DNA from: Archivesica marissinica
Taxonomy: Eukaryota > Mollusca > Bivalvia > Venerida > Vesicomyidae
Direction: 5' to 3'
Length of the DNA stretch: 64,000 nt
Assembly (NCBI GenBank): GCA_014843695.1
Contig: CM026390.1
Coordinates: 20,499,236 to 20,563,235, forward strand
The notes beneath the pieces were generated by a model. The model was not told where the DNA came from and searched no databases. It saw only the letters and a list, made by a program, of their open reading frames with translations. The translations under genes and the position numbers were made by a program. Below are positions 9,570 to 20,008 of the stretch, piece after piece; position 1 is the first letter of the stretch; each line of letters begins with the position of its first letter.

Positions 9570-12500
9570 TGTCATGGAATTCCATTAGAATGGTGCATAG
9601 TGATGTGGAATTTCATTAGAATGGTGCATAGTGACATGGAATTCCATTAGAATGGTGCATAGTGATGTGGAATTCCATTAGAATGGTGCATGGTGATGTG
9701 GAATTCCATTAGAATGGTGCATAGTGATGTGGAATTTCATTAGAATGGTGCACAGTGACATGGAATTTCATTAGAATGGTGCATAGGGACATGGAATTTC
9801 ATTAGAATGGTGCATAGTGACATGGAATTTCATTAGAATGGTGCATAGTGACATGGAATTTCATTAGAATGGTGCATAGTGACATGGAATTCCATTAGAA
9901 TGGTGCATAGTGATGTGGAATTTCATTAGAATGGTGCATAGTGATGTGGAATTTCATTAGAATGGTGCATAGTGACATGGAATTCCATTAGAATGGTGCA
10001 TAGTGATGTGGAATTTCATTAGAATGGTGCATAGTGATGTGGAATTCCATTAGAATGGTGCATAGTGATGTGGAATTCCATTAGAATGGTGCATAGTGAT
10101 GTGGAATTTCATTAGAATGGTGCATAGTGATGTGAAATTTCATTAGAATGGTGCATAGTGACATGGAATTCCATTAGAATGGTGCATAGTGATGTGGAAT
10201 TTCATTAGAATGGTGCATAGTGATGTGGAATTTCATTAGAATGGTGTCATAGGGACATGGAATTTCATTAGAATGGTGCATAGTGACATGGAATTTCATT
10301 AGAATGGTGCATAGTGACATGTAATTTCATTAGAATGGTGCATAGTGACATGGAATTTCATTCGAATAGTGACATGGAATTTCATTAGAATGGTGCATAG
10401 TGACGTGGAATTTCATTAGAATGGTGCATATTGATGTGGAATTTCATTAGAATGGTGCATAGTGATGTGGAATTTCATTAGAATAGTGCATAGTGACGTG
10501 GAATTTCATTAGAAGGGTGTCATAGTGACGTGGAATTTCATTAGAATGGTGCATAGTGACATGGAATTTCATTAGAATGGTGTCATAGGGACATGGAATT
10601 TCATTAGAATGGTGCATAGTGACATGGAATTTCATTAGAATGGTGCATAGTGACATGTAATTTCATTAGAATGGTGCATAGTGACATGGAATTTCATTCG
10701 AATAGTGACATGGAATTTCATTAGAATGGTGCATAGTGACGTGGAATTTCATTAGAATGGTGCATATTGATGTGGAATTTCATTAGAATGGTGCATAGTG
10801 ATGTGGAATTTCATTAGAATAGTGCATAGTGATGTGGAATTTCATTAGAAGGGTGTCATAGTGACATGGAATTTCATTAGAATGGTGCATAGTGACATGG
10901 AATTTCATTAGAATGGTGTCATAGGGACATGGAATTCCATTAGAATAGTGCATAGTGACATGGAATTCCATTAGAATAGTGCATAGTGACATGGAATTCC
11001 ATTAGAATAGTGCATAGTGACATGGAATTTCATTAGAATGGTGCACAGTGACATGGAATTTCATTAGAATGGTGCATAGGGACATGGAATTTCATTAGAA
11101 TGGTGCATAGTGACATGGAATTTCATTAGAATGGTGCATAGTGACATGGAATTTCATTAGAATGGTGCATAGTGACATGGAATTCCATTAGAATGGTGCA
11201 TAGTGATGTGGAATTTCATTAGAATGGTGCATATTGATGTGGAATTTCATTAGAATGGTGCATAGTGACATGGAATTCCATTAGAATGGTGCATAGTGAT
11301 GTGGAATTTCATTAGAATGGTGCATAGTGATGTGGAATTTCATTAGAATGGTGCATAGTGACATGGAATTCCATTAGAATGGTGCATAGTGATGTGGAAT
11401 TTCATTAGAATGGTGCATAGTGATGTGGAATTCCATTAGAATGGTGCATAGTGATGTGGAATTCCATTAGAATGGTGCATAGTGATGTGGAATTTCATTA
11501 GAATGGTGCATAGTGATGTGAAATTTCATTAGAATGGTGCATAGTGACATGGAATTCCATTAGAATGGTGCATAGTGATGTGGAATTTCATTAGAATGGT
11601 GCATAGTGATGTGGAATTTCATTAGAATGGTGTCATAGGGACATGGAATTTCATTAGAATGGTGCATAGTGACATGGAATTTCATTAGAATGGTGCATAG
11701 TGACATGTAATTTCATTAGAATGGTGCATAGTGACATGGAATTTCATTCGAATAGTGACATGGAATTTCATTAGAATGGTGCATAGTGACATGGAATTTC
11801 ATTAGAATGGTGCATATTGATGTGGAATTTCATTAGAATGGTGCATAGTGATGTGGAATTTCATTAGAATAGTGCATAGTGACGTGGAATTTCATTAGAA
11901 GGGTGTCATAGTGACGTGGAATTTCATTAGAATGGTGCATAGTGACATGGAATTTCATTAGAATGGTGTCATAGGGACATGGAATTTCATTAGAATGGTG
12001 CATAGTGACATGGAATTTCATTAGAATGGTGCATAGTGACATGTAATTTCATTAGAATGGTGCATAGTGACATGGAATTTCATTCGAATAGTGACATGGA
12101 ATTTCATTAGAATGGTGCATAGTGACGTGGAATTTCATTAGAATGGTGCATATTGATGTGGAATTTCATTAGAATGGTGCATAGTGATGTGGAATTTCAT
12201 TAGAATAGTGCATAGTGATGTGGAATTTCATTAGAAGGGTGTCATAGTGACATGGAATTTCATTAGAATGGTGCATAGTGACATGGAATTTCATTAGAAT
12301 GGTGTCATAGGGACATGGAATTCCATTAGAATGGTGCATAGTGACATGGAATTCCATTAGAATAGTGCATAGTGACATGGAATTCCATTAGAATAGTGCA
12401 TAGTGACATGGAATTCCATTAGAATAGTGCATAGTGACATGGAATTCCATTAGAATAGTGCATAGTGACATGGAATTTCATTAGAATGGTGCACAGTGAC

Positions 12501-13950
12501 ATGGAATTTCATTAGAATGGTGCATAGGGACATGGAATTTCATTAGAATGGTGCATAGTGACATGGAATTTCATTAGAATGGTGCATAGTGACATGGAAT
12601 TTCATTAGAATGGTGCATAGTGACATGGAATTCCATTAGAATGGTGCATAGTGATGTGGAATTTCATTAGAATGGTGCATAGTGATGTGGAATTTCATTA
12701 GAATGGTGCATAGTGACATGGAATTCCATTAGAATGGTGCATAGTGATGTGGAATTTCATTAGAATGGTGCATAGTGATGTGGAATTCCATTAGAATGGT
12801 GCATAGTGATGTGGAATTCCATTAGAATGGTGCATAGTGATGTGGAATTTCATTAGAATGGTGCATAGTGATGTGAAATTTCATTAGAATGGTGCATAGT
12901 GACATGGAATTCCATTAGAATGGTGCATAGTGATGTGGAATTTCATTAGAATGGTGCATAGTGATGTGGAATTTCATTAGAATGGTGTCATAGGGACATG
13001 GAATTTCATTAGAATGGTGCATAGTGACATGGAATTTCATTAGAATGGTGCATAGTGACATGTAATTTCATTAGAATGGTGCATAGTGACATGGAATTTC
13101 ATTCGAATAGTGACATGGAATTTCATTAGAATGGTGCATAGTGACGTGGAATTTCATTAGAATGGTGCATATTGATGTGGAATTTCATTAGAATGGTGCA
13201 TAGTGATGTGGAATTTCATTAGAATAGTGCATAGTGACGTGGAATTTCATTAGAAGGGTGTCATAGTGACGTGGAATTTCATTAGAATGGTGCATAGTGA
13301 CATGGAATTTCATTAGAATGGTGTCATAGGGACATGGAATTTCATTAGAATGGTGCATAGTGACATGGAATTTCATTAGAATGGTGCATAGTGACATGTA
13401 ATTTCATTAGAATGGTGCATAGTGACATGGAATTTCATTCGAATAGTGACATGGAATTTCATTAGAATGGTGCATAGTGACGTGGAATTTCATTAGAATG
13501 GTGCATATTGATGTGGAATTTCATTAGAATGGTGCATAGTGATGTGGAATTTCATTAGAATAGTGCATAGTGATGTGGAATTTCATTAGAAGGGTGTCAT
13601 AGTGACATGGAATTTCATTAGAATGGTGCATAGTGACATGGAATTTCATTAGAATGGTGTCATAGGGACATGGAATTCCATTAGAATGGTGCATAGTGAC
13701 ATGGAATTCCATTAGAATAGTGCATAGTGACATGGAATTCCATTAGAATAGTGCATAGTGACATGGAATTCCATTAGAATAGTGCATAGTGACATGGAAT
13801 TCCATTAGAATAGTGCATAGTGACATGGAATTTCATTAGAATGGTGTCATAGTGATGTGGAATTTCATTAGAATGGTGCATAGTGACGTGGAATTTCATT
13901 AGAATGGTGCATAGTGACATGGAATTTCATTCGAATAGACACATGGCTAA
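9570..13950. repeat. 31-bp satellite, about 140 copies with higher-order structure
   Basis: Unit GAATTTCATTAGAATGGTGC + ATAGTGACATG. Variants include GATGTG for GACATG, TTCCATT for TTTCATT, TGTCATAGGG, and 21-bp short units ending CATTCGAATAGTG. Ordered runs of variants recur at about 1386 and 1355 bp (for example 10447, 11833, 13188) and at 336 bp inside each block (10783, 12169, 13524). A single-copy cognate of the unit lies at 47921-47960. Confidence 0.95.
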
Positions 13951-13966
13951 TCTGTCATAGTGTTAC

Positions 13967-14246
13967 ACAGATGGATCTGTAGTCCAGTTGTAACACACTG
14001 GACTGGTAATCCATGGATCGCAGGTTCGATCCCCCGTCTGACCCTAATAAAATTAACAGTCTTTCAGATGGGACATTAAGCCGAGGTCTCGTGTCGGTGC
14101 TGTACACCGTGTAGCTAAAACAACCAGAGGAGATTCTGTAATGGGTCCTGTCTGTATCCTTGCACTATCCTCCAAAATCTAAAATTACTAATCTCTTCAG
14201 GAGGCGTCGCTCATGGGCAACCGGTAGCGACGATAAAACACACACA
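13967..14246 (+). mobile_element. SINE-A, copy 4
   Basis: Head TGTAGTCCAGTTGTAACAC (box A slightly mutated), box B GGTTCGATCCC, tail GATAAAAC(AC)n. It lies directly at the end of the 31-bp satellite. A clean target duplication is not visible. Confidence 0.85.
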
Positions 14247-14249
14247 GCT

Positions 14250-14630
14250 CAGCATAAGTGAATAATAAATGATCTGCCTAAAGGTGTACAAAACACCATT
14301 ATCCTCTGGTGAGATGCTAATGGGATATTCTGGAGGGTTTACTAGAAGTATTAATGATGTCTGGAGACACCTCAAGCGCATGGCGACACAACTAGCAAAA
14401 GTGTAGGTGGCCCATGAATAATTAAAGTGTCTTTCAGGAATTGTTTGGGATGAAGTAATTGTTATCCGATCAACAGATTCATCATAAATCTTTCATATTC
14501 CTGCTAGAGGAGTGATCTACACTTCCGTGGTCTTCAGTTGCAATTGATTTTGCATCTGTTCTAATTAACTCTTTCCTCTATTGGTATTTCCCTCAGCAGT
14601 TCAATTAGTTCAAAGACAGGGTGAGAATAG
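14250..14630. other. Unique stretch, nothing recognised
   Basis: No array, SINE or exon signal seen. Confidence 0.5.
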
Positions 14631-14631
14631 T

Positions 14632-15095
14632 GCTATAATATAGGACTTTGTATTACTTTAGCTTTTTTATAAAGTCTATTCGATATAGCACATTCTGTGC
14701 ACAGTGATCAAAGACTGCATTAAAGGGTTAGAACAGGGGCTGCTGTATAGGACTTTGTATTACTTTAACATTTTATAAGGTCGATTCGATATAGCACTTT
14801 CTCAGCACAGTGATCAAAGACTGCATTAAAGGGTTAGAACAGGGGCTGCTGTATAGGACTTTGTATTACTTTAACATTTTATAAGGTCTATTCGATATAG
14901 CACTTTCTCAGCACAGTGATCAAAGACTGCATTAAAGGGTTAGAACAGGGGCTGCTGTATAGGACTTTGTATTACCTTAGCTTTTTTATAAGACCGATTC
15001 GATTATAGCACTTTCTGAGCACACTGATCAAAGACTGCATTAAAGGGTTAAAACAGGGGCTGCTGTATAGGACTTGGTATTACTTTAACGCACTG
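14632..15095. repeat. 106-bp tandem repeat, about 4 copies
   Basis: Unit starting TAAAGGGTTAGAACAGGGGC, TGCTGTATAGGACTTTGTAT and ending GTGATCAAAGACTGCAT. The first copy is incomplete. Confidence 0.92.
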
Positions 15096-15162
15096 GTGCC
15101 TGATGCTTATTGTATAAAACACTACACGTTGACATTTACACAAATTCTTCAATGACAAAACA

Positions 15163-15356
15163 AACTTTATCAACTTATATTAATCACTCTCCGTTGGCAT
15201 GGATGAATGGGTATATATGGTCATTCGTGTGGGAGGAAACCGGGGGAAAACCCACCTATCTGATCGTACCATCTGACACATTTCCCGGTTTGAGGATTGA
15301 ACCCGGGTTGCATTGGTATTGAGCGAGCGTGCTAACCAATGCACTAATCGGACAGC
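15163..15356 (-). mobile_element. SINE-B, copy 2 (internally shortened)
   Basis: Reverse copy with tail complement AACTTATATTAATCACTCTC at the left, box B complement GAACCCGGGTTGC and head complement CTAATCGGACAGCC at the right. About 30 bp of the middle (the ACTCCGG/GGTCGCC region) is missing. Confidence 0.85.
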
Positions 15357-15403
15357 CAATTGGTAAGGCTGTGTAGAATTTTGTGTCTGTGTCATAATTC
15401 TCT

Positions 15404-15635
15404 GTCTCCGTAGCCTAGTGGTTAAGACGTCCGCCTGTGGAGCGGGAGGTCGAACGTTCAAATCTCATCAGGGGTTTGTTCTGATATGGCCCGTTGGTGA
15501 GCCATCAGCTAGTTAAATAATGGTTACCGATTGCCTACCAGCCTGGCATACAAGCATATGATTCGAGTCAGAAATGGCTGGCCCTTTAAATAGGGGTGAC
15601 ACTATAATAAACAAACACTTTACTTACTTTTACAT
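15404..15635 (+). mobile_element. SINE-E, copy 1 (tRNA-derived head)
   Basis: Head GTCTCCGTAGCCTAGTGGTT; anticodon arm TCCGC/CTGTGGA/GCGGG (anticodon GTG, His-like); box B-like ACGTTCAAATC. The 5' and 3' ends do not pair as an acceptor stem, so this is not a functional tRNA. The 3' part (AGAAATGGCTGG and GACACTATAATAAACAAACA) recurs in reverse at 29925-30000, which shows it is a dispersed element. Confidence 0.7.
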
Positions 15636-15654
15636 AAGGGTAAAAACTTATAGC

Positions 15655-15942
15655 TCCCTGTGGTCTGCCCCCCCCCTGTTGTCTGCCCCCCCCCCACTGT
15701 GGACTACCCCCCCTGTGGTCTGCCCCCCCCTGTTGTCTGCCCCCCACTGTGGTCTGCCCCCACCCCTGTGGTCTGCCCCCCCCCCCGTGGTCTGCCCCCC
15801 CCCCCCCCCTGTGGAATGCCCCCCCTGTGGTCTGCCCCCCCCCCTGTTTTCTGCCCCCCGCTGTGGAATGCCCCCCCCCTGTGGTCTGCCCCCCCTGTTG
15901 TCTGCCCCCCACTGTGGTCTGCCCCCCACCCCTGTGGTCTGA
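15655..15942. repeat. C-rich minisatellite (CTGTGGTCTGCCCCCCC), about 16 copies
   Basis: Irregular units of about 17-20 bp: CTGTGGTCTG or CTGTTGTCTG or CTGTGGAATG, followed by a run of 5-14 C. Runs of C on + (G on -) make G-quadruplex/i-motif formation plausible. Open frames through it are proline/glycine artefacts. Confidence 0.93.
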
Positions 15943-16044
15943 TTATATGTCTCCCAACACTGTGTAATATCATTTCTAGAATGAGCCGTAGATTCATTAC
16001 GTGCAAGGTATCAACATTAGGCCTTCTCATTGCCTCATTCTAGA

Positions 16045-16301
16045 GTGCGTTTTACGTTTATTTATCGTCGTTACCGGTTGCCCATATGAGCGACGCCTCC
16101 TGAAGAGATTAGTCATTTTAGATTTTTGGAGGATAGTGCAATGATACAGACAGAGACCCATTCCAGAGTCTCCTCTGATTCTTTTACGTGCATGGTGTAA
16201 AGCACCCACACGAGACCTCGGTTTAAAGTCCCATCTGAAAGACTGTTAATTTTATTAGGGTCAGACAGGGGATCGAACCTACCACTGGACTACAGATCCA
16301 T
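16045..16301 (-). mobile_element. SINE-A, copy 5, head with internal deletion
   Basis: Reverse copy flanked by a perfect 11-bp duplication, CTCATTCTAGA (16034-16044 and 16302-16312). The head reads GATCGAACCT-ACCACTGG: about 30 bp covering the whole anticodon arm is missing compared with copies 1-4. Confidence 0.9.
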
Positions 16302-16603
16302 CTCATTCTAGACAATATAGGGCTACCTTATGTAACAAATTCAATTTCTTGCCACATTCTCAGTCCAGTCTATAAGACCTCCCAACTGTAGTCTTGCATT
16401 TCCGAGAATTATTTATAAGACAAATGGATACCACTCACAGATGTAAAAGACCAAACAATTGAGCGAACATTTTGTTGTTATTAAAACAATGAAGAATGTT
16501 ATGTTTCTCAGCCAACAAGCAGTGTCTCAAGGGAGAGTTTTGTCATGACATAAACAGTTTTATGACATAATTCCATTACATATCACAAGTGTCTGATGAA
16601 CAT

Positions 16604-16705
16604 GAAATGAATGACCACATATACGCTTTCATCCGAGCCAACGAGAGTGATTAATATAAGTTGTTAAAACTTGCTTCGCAATCGTTGTAAAATAAATAAA
16701 GTATA
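16604..16705 (+). mobile_element. SINE-B 3' fragment
   Basis: Starts TGAATGACCACATATACGC and keeps the shared tail GAGAGTGATTAATATAAGTT to AAATAAATAAAG. The head is absent. The 16313-16603 flank has one decayed copy of the 65-bp unit found at 17104 and is otherwise featureless. Confidence 0.85.
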
Positions 16706-16763
16706 AAAAAAACATGAAATTCGTACAATCTGTCAAATAAACAAACAACATAAAAAATAAATG

Positions 16764-16922
16764 CGACCCGGGTTCGATCCTTGGACAGGGACGTATGTGA
16801 GATGGTACGATGGTCGCCAGATCAGACAGGTGGGTTTTCTCAGGGTACTCCGGTTTCCTCCCACATGAATGACCACATATACGCTTTCATCCGAGCCAAC
16901 GAGAGTGATTAATATAAGGTTA
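16764..16922 (+). mobile_element. SINE-B fragment, copy 3
   Basis: Begins at box B (ACCCGGGTTCGATCC) and runs to GAGAGTGATTAATATAAG, then stops. The body is nearly identical to the 16604 fragment, about 150 bp upstream. Confidence 0.85.
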
Positions 16923-17103
16923 AACACTACAAATCCTGCCTAATCGCGGAATTCATCAACAGCCATGTCCGGCTACAGTAACAATTGCAATGTAAAACTT
17001 GTTAAAAGGTTGTGCAAATGGCTGATATTTGAAGGTTACACATTTTGACGCACTTGACATTGATTGTAACTAAGCACAGGTACATGAAATTCTTTATAAT
17101 TTC

Positions 17104-18165
17104 CAGGGCCTCATTCGACGAACCCAGTTTCTTGCCACATTATCAGGGCCTCATTCTAGATAAAGTAGTCCTATATTATGTGACATAACCAATTTCCTGC
17201 CACATTATCAGAGCCTCATTCTAGTTAAAGTAATCTTATATTATGTGACGTAACCAATTTCTTGCCACATTATCTGAGCCTCATTCTAGATAAAGTAGTC
17301 CTATATTATGTGACGTAACCAATTTCTTGCCACATTATCTGAGCCTCATTCTAGATAAAGTAGTCCTATATTATGTGACGTAACCAATTTCTTGCCACAT
17401 TATCTGAGCCTCATTCTAGATAAAGTAGTCCTATATTATGTGACGTAACCAATTTCTTGCCACATTATCAGAGCCTCATTCTAGATAAAGTAATCTTATA
17501 TTATGTGACGTAACCAATTTCTTGCCACATTATCTGAGCCTCATTCTAGATAAAGTAGTCCTATATTATGTGACGTAACCAATTTCTTGCCACATTATCT
17601 GAGCCTCATTCTAGATAAAGTAGTCCTATATTATGTGACGTAACCAATTTCTTGCCACATTATCTGAGCCTCATTCTAGATAAAGTAGTCCTATATTATG
17701 TGACGTAACCAATTTACTGCCACATTATCTGAGCCTCATTCTAGATAAAGTAGTCCTATATTATGTGACGTAACCAATTTCTTGCCACATTATCTGAGCC
17801 TCATTCTAGATAAAGTAGTCCTATATTATGTGACGTAACCAATTTCTTGCCACATTATCAGAGCCTCATTCTAGATAAAGTAATCTTATATTATGTGACG
17901 TAACCAATTTCTTGCCACATTATCTGAGCCTCATTCTAGATAAAGTAGTCCTATATTATGTGACGTAACCAATTTCTTGCCACATTATCTGAGCCTCATT
18001 CTAGATAAAGTAGTCCTATATTATGTGACGTAACCAATTTATTGCCACATTATCTGAGCCTCATTCTAGATAAAGTAGTCCTATATTATGTGACAAAACC
18101 AATTTCTTGCCACAATTCCAGGGCCTAACTCCCAATAAAGTAGTCATATCTTTTGTGACCAAGCC
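17104..18165. repeat. 65-bp minisatellite, about 16 copies, containing a hAT-like terminus
   Basis: Unit GTGACGTAACCAATTTCTTG, CCACATTATCTGAGCC, TCATTCTAGATAAAGTAGTC. The first copies read CAGGGCCTCATTCTAGA, close to the right terminus of the 292-bp element at 36345 (CAGGGCTCATTCTAGA). Decayed single units occur at 16304-16367. The array abuts the SINE-C and exon at 18173-18381. Confidence 0.93.
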
Positions 18166-18172
18166 AATGTGT

Positions 18173-18260
18173 GGAAGTCGTGATAGCGCAGTGGATGCGC
18201 GTTCGCTTCAGGTGCGAAAGGTCCAGAGTTTGAGCCCCGCTGGAGCTGTTACGATTCTTA
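18173..18260 (+). mobile_element. SINE-C head only, copy 2
   Basis: GGAAGTCGTGATAGCGCAGT, anticodon arm TTCGC/TTCAGGT/GCGAA (anticodon CAG; loop identical to tRNA-Leu-CAG), box B GAGTTTGAGCCCC. The element is cut off at CTGTTACGATTCTTAAA. It ends about 30 bp before the exon at 18291. Confidence 0.85.
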
Positions 18261-18290
18261 AACACCTGCATATTTTATTACTATTTCCAG

Positions 18291-18381
18291 GCGCAAGAGA
18301 CAGGAACTGGATCGGCTGGAAAAGGAGCAGGAACAAGCTAATGCTGGTGCTAACGGAAGTCTCTTGCCCGAAAACCATATT
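18291..18381 (+). CDS. Internal exon: juxtamembrane/cytoplasmic segment of the same membrane protein
   Basis: The acceptor TTATTACTATTTCCAG ends at 18290 and the donor ATT/GTAAGTATC is at 18382, a near-consensus donor. The first G completes the split Arg codon of the transmembrane exon; 30 codons follow, ending on a codon boundary (phase 0). The peptide starts RKRQELDRLEKEQEQ, a highly charged, helix-prone stretch fitting the cytoplasmic face of a single-pass receptor, and ends NGSLLPENHI. Frame, phase and topology agree with 7563-7665, although about 10.6 kb of intron lies between. No family is recognised. It has two candidate phase-0 partners downstream (39963 and 45755). Confidence 0.75.
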
Positions 18382-18469
18382 GTAAGTATCGTTATTGATT
18401 CATAGTTATATCTGAGTCGCACTGTAGCAAGAGTACAGGAAATGGTACAACACGATGAGGGACCTCGCT

Positions 18470-19230
18470 GGCTTTTCTATTACCTCCCTTGGCAGTTAAA
18501 GTCTGATTTATCCCTAAATGTATAGCAGTCCTTTCAGTTGGAATCCTTTGTTTTTATAGTTGTTCCATATCCAGATGTTGCGTTATGATAAATGTGATTT
18601 TATCCAAATCATGTTAGTTAATTGATAGAAATAGAAAAAGATTACAGGTTTATTACCCATTGGATATTGGATATACTGTTGGATATCTGTCGAGATTAAA
18701 AATTATAGTAACATAATAATTATAATATGAGAAAGTGGAAGAAAATTGATAGCACCGTGTGCAAAGGAAACAACGATAAAAACAGAGGAAACAACTTAAG
18801 AGGACCTACATACTTTTAGAGAGTATTCAGGGGCAGTAATTGGACCTACTTAATTTTAGAGAGTATTCAGGGGCAGTAACTGGACCTACATACTTTTAGA
18901 GAGTATTCAAGGGCAGTAACTGGACCTACATACTTTTAGAGAGTATTCAGGGGCAGTAACTGGACCTACATAATTTTAGAGAGTATTCAGGGGCAGTAAC
19001 TGGACCTACATAATTTTAGAGAGTATTCAGGGGCAGTAACTGGACCTACATACTTTTAGAGAGTATTCAGGGGCAGTAACTGGACCTACATACTTTTAGA
19101 GAGTATTCAGGGGTCAGTAACTGGACCTACATAATTTTAGAGAGTATTCAGGGGCAGTAACTGGACCTACATACTTTTAAGTATTCAGGGGCAGTAACTG
19201 ACCGATGTCTTTCATTGTTAATGTATCCTC
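18470..19230. mobile_element. Dispersed repeat containing an expanded 40-bp array
   Basis: TTCTATTACCTCCCTTGGCA, then AAACAACGATAAAAACAGAG, then the array, then CAGTAACTGACCGATGTCTT. The same order occurs at 55737-55990 with only one copy of the 40-bp unit. It is non-coding and its class is unknown. Confidence 0.75.
18801..19199. repeat. 40-bp minisatellite, about 10 copies
   Basis: Unit GGACCTACATACTTTTAGAG + AGTATTCAGGGGCAGTAACT. One copy carries an extra T, and the final copy lacks 5 bp. Confidence 0.95.
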
Positions 19231-19309
19231 TAATAGCAACACAAGAGCAATCCAGAGATAGTTACACCTTGCTGCTAAATGTTGCCGTCTCACAGTGGTT
19301 AAGCATCCA

Positions 19310-19450
19310 TTTAAAAAATCCCGCATCTAAATCCAAATCCGGGTCACCTCAAAAATCAAATGGGTTTGTCCTTGAATCGAAGCTCCCCTTTCCATCAAAT
19401 TTCATGAAAATCCGTCCTTAAAGTTTTTGCGTATTCCTGCTAACAGATAT
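19310..19450 (+). mobile_element. Probable 3' end of a non-LTR-type dispersed repeat (decayed)
   Basis: ATCAAATTTCATGAAAATCC-GTCCTTAAAGTTTTTGCGTA, TCCTGCTAACAGAT resembles the 3' terminal motif of abundant invertebrate retroelement-derived repeats. No coding part is present. Confidence 0.3.
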
Positions 19451-19470
19451 AATATATGATCTTACATGAG

Positions 19471-19605
19471 TGGTGATTTCATACCATATTTTATGAATCG
19501 AGTTTTGAAATTTGGCTCAGAAGATTTGGCTAACAAAAGGCTCAGTTAATAGCAAAATTCAAAATGAGTTTCATAAAATATGGTATGAAATCATCAACGA
19601 GTGTA
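19471..19605. mobile_element. Fold-back (inverted repeat) element
   Basis: Arms GTGATTTCATACCATATTTT-ATGAA and TTCATAAAATATGGTATGAA-ATCATC enclose about 70 bp. Similarity continues through GAGTTTTGAAATTT and AAATTCAAAATGAG. It looks like a small hairpin MITE. The remaining sequence to 20008 is unassigned. Confidence 0.6.
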
Positions 19606-20008
19606 TGATCCGTTTTATCACAGTACCATAGCGGGTCGTTTTAATAAATAACGTTGCTACTTTCATTGTGGCGGCAGGTATCAGCGCAAATAGTCATGAT
19701 GTCGCTAAATAGTCATGACGTCCCTACGCAAAGCAGAGTTATATTTATGCTTTATATAGCATTATAATTGCGTCAAAACTTCTTTTAAATCGTCATTTGT
19801 CTTAACATTGACATTATGTACCAATTCACCTAGCATATTATACAGTTTAATTTCCAAATTATAAGGATTATTCTCTCAACCAATCAGAATCCTTCCAGGT
19901 GTTATTGCATGTGTGTACATATAAGTAAATATGTGATGGTTGTATGAAACTGAATACAAGCAAAGTTATGTGATAAAAACAAAACAAGCAAATAAATAAA
20001 TGGAGTCA

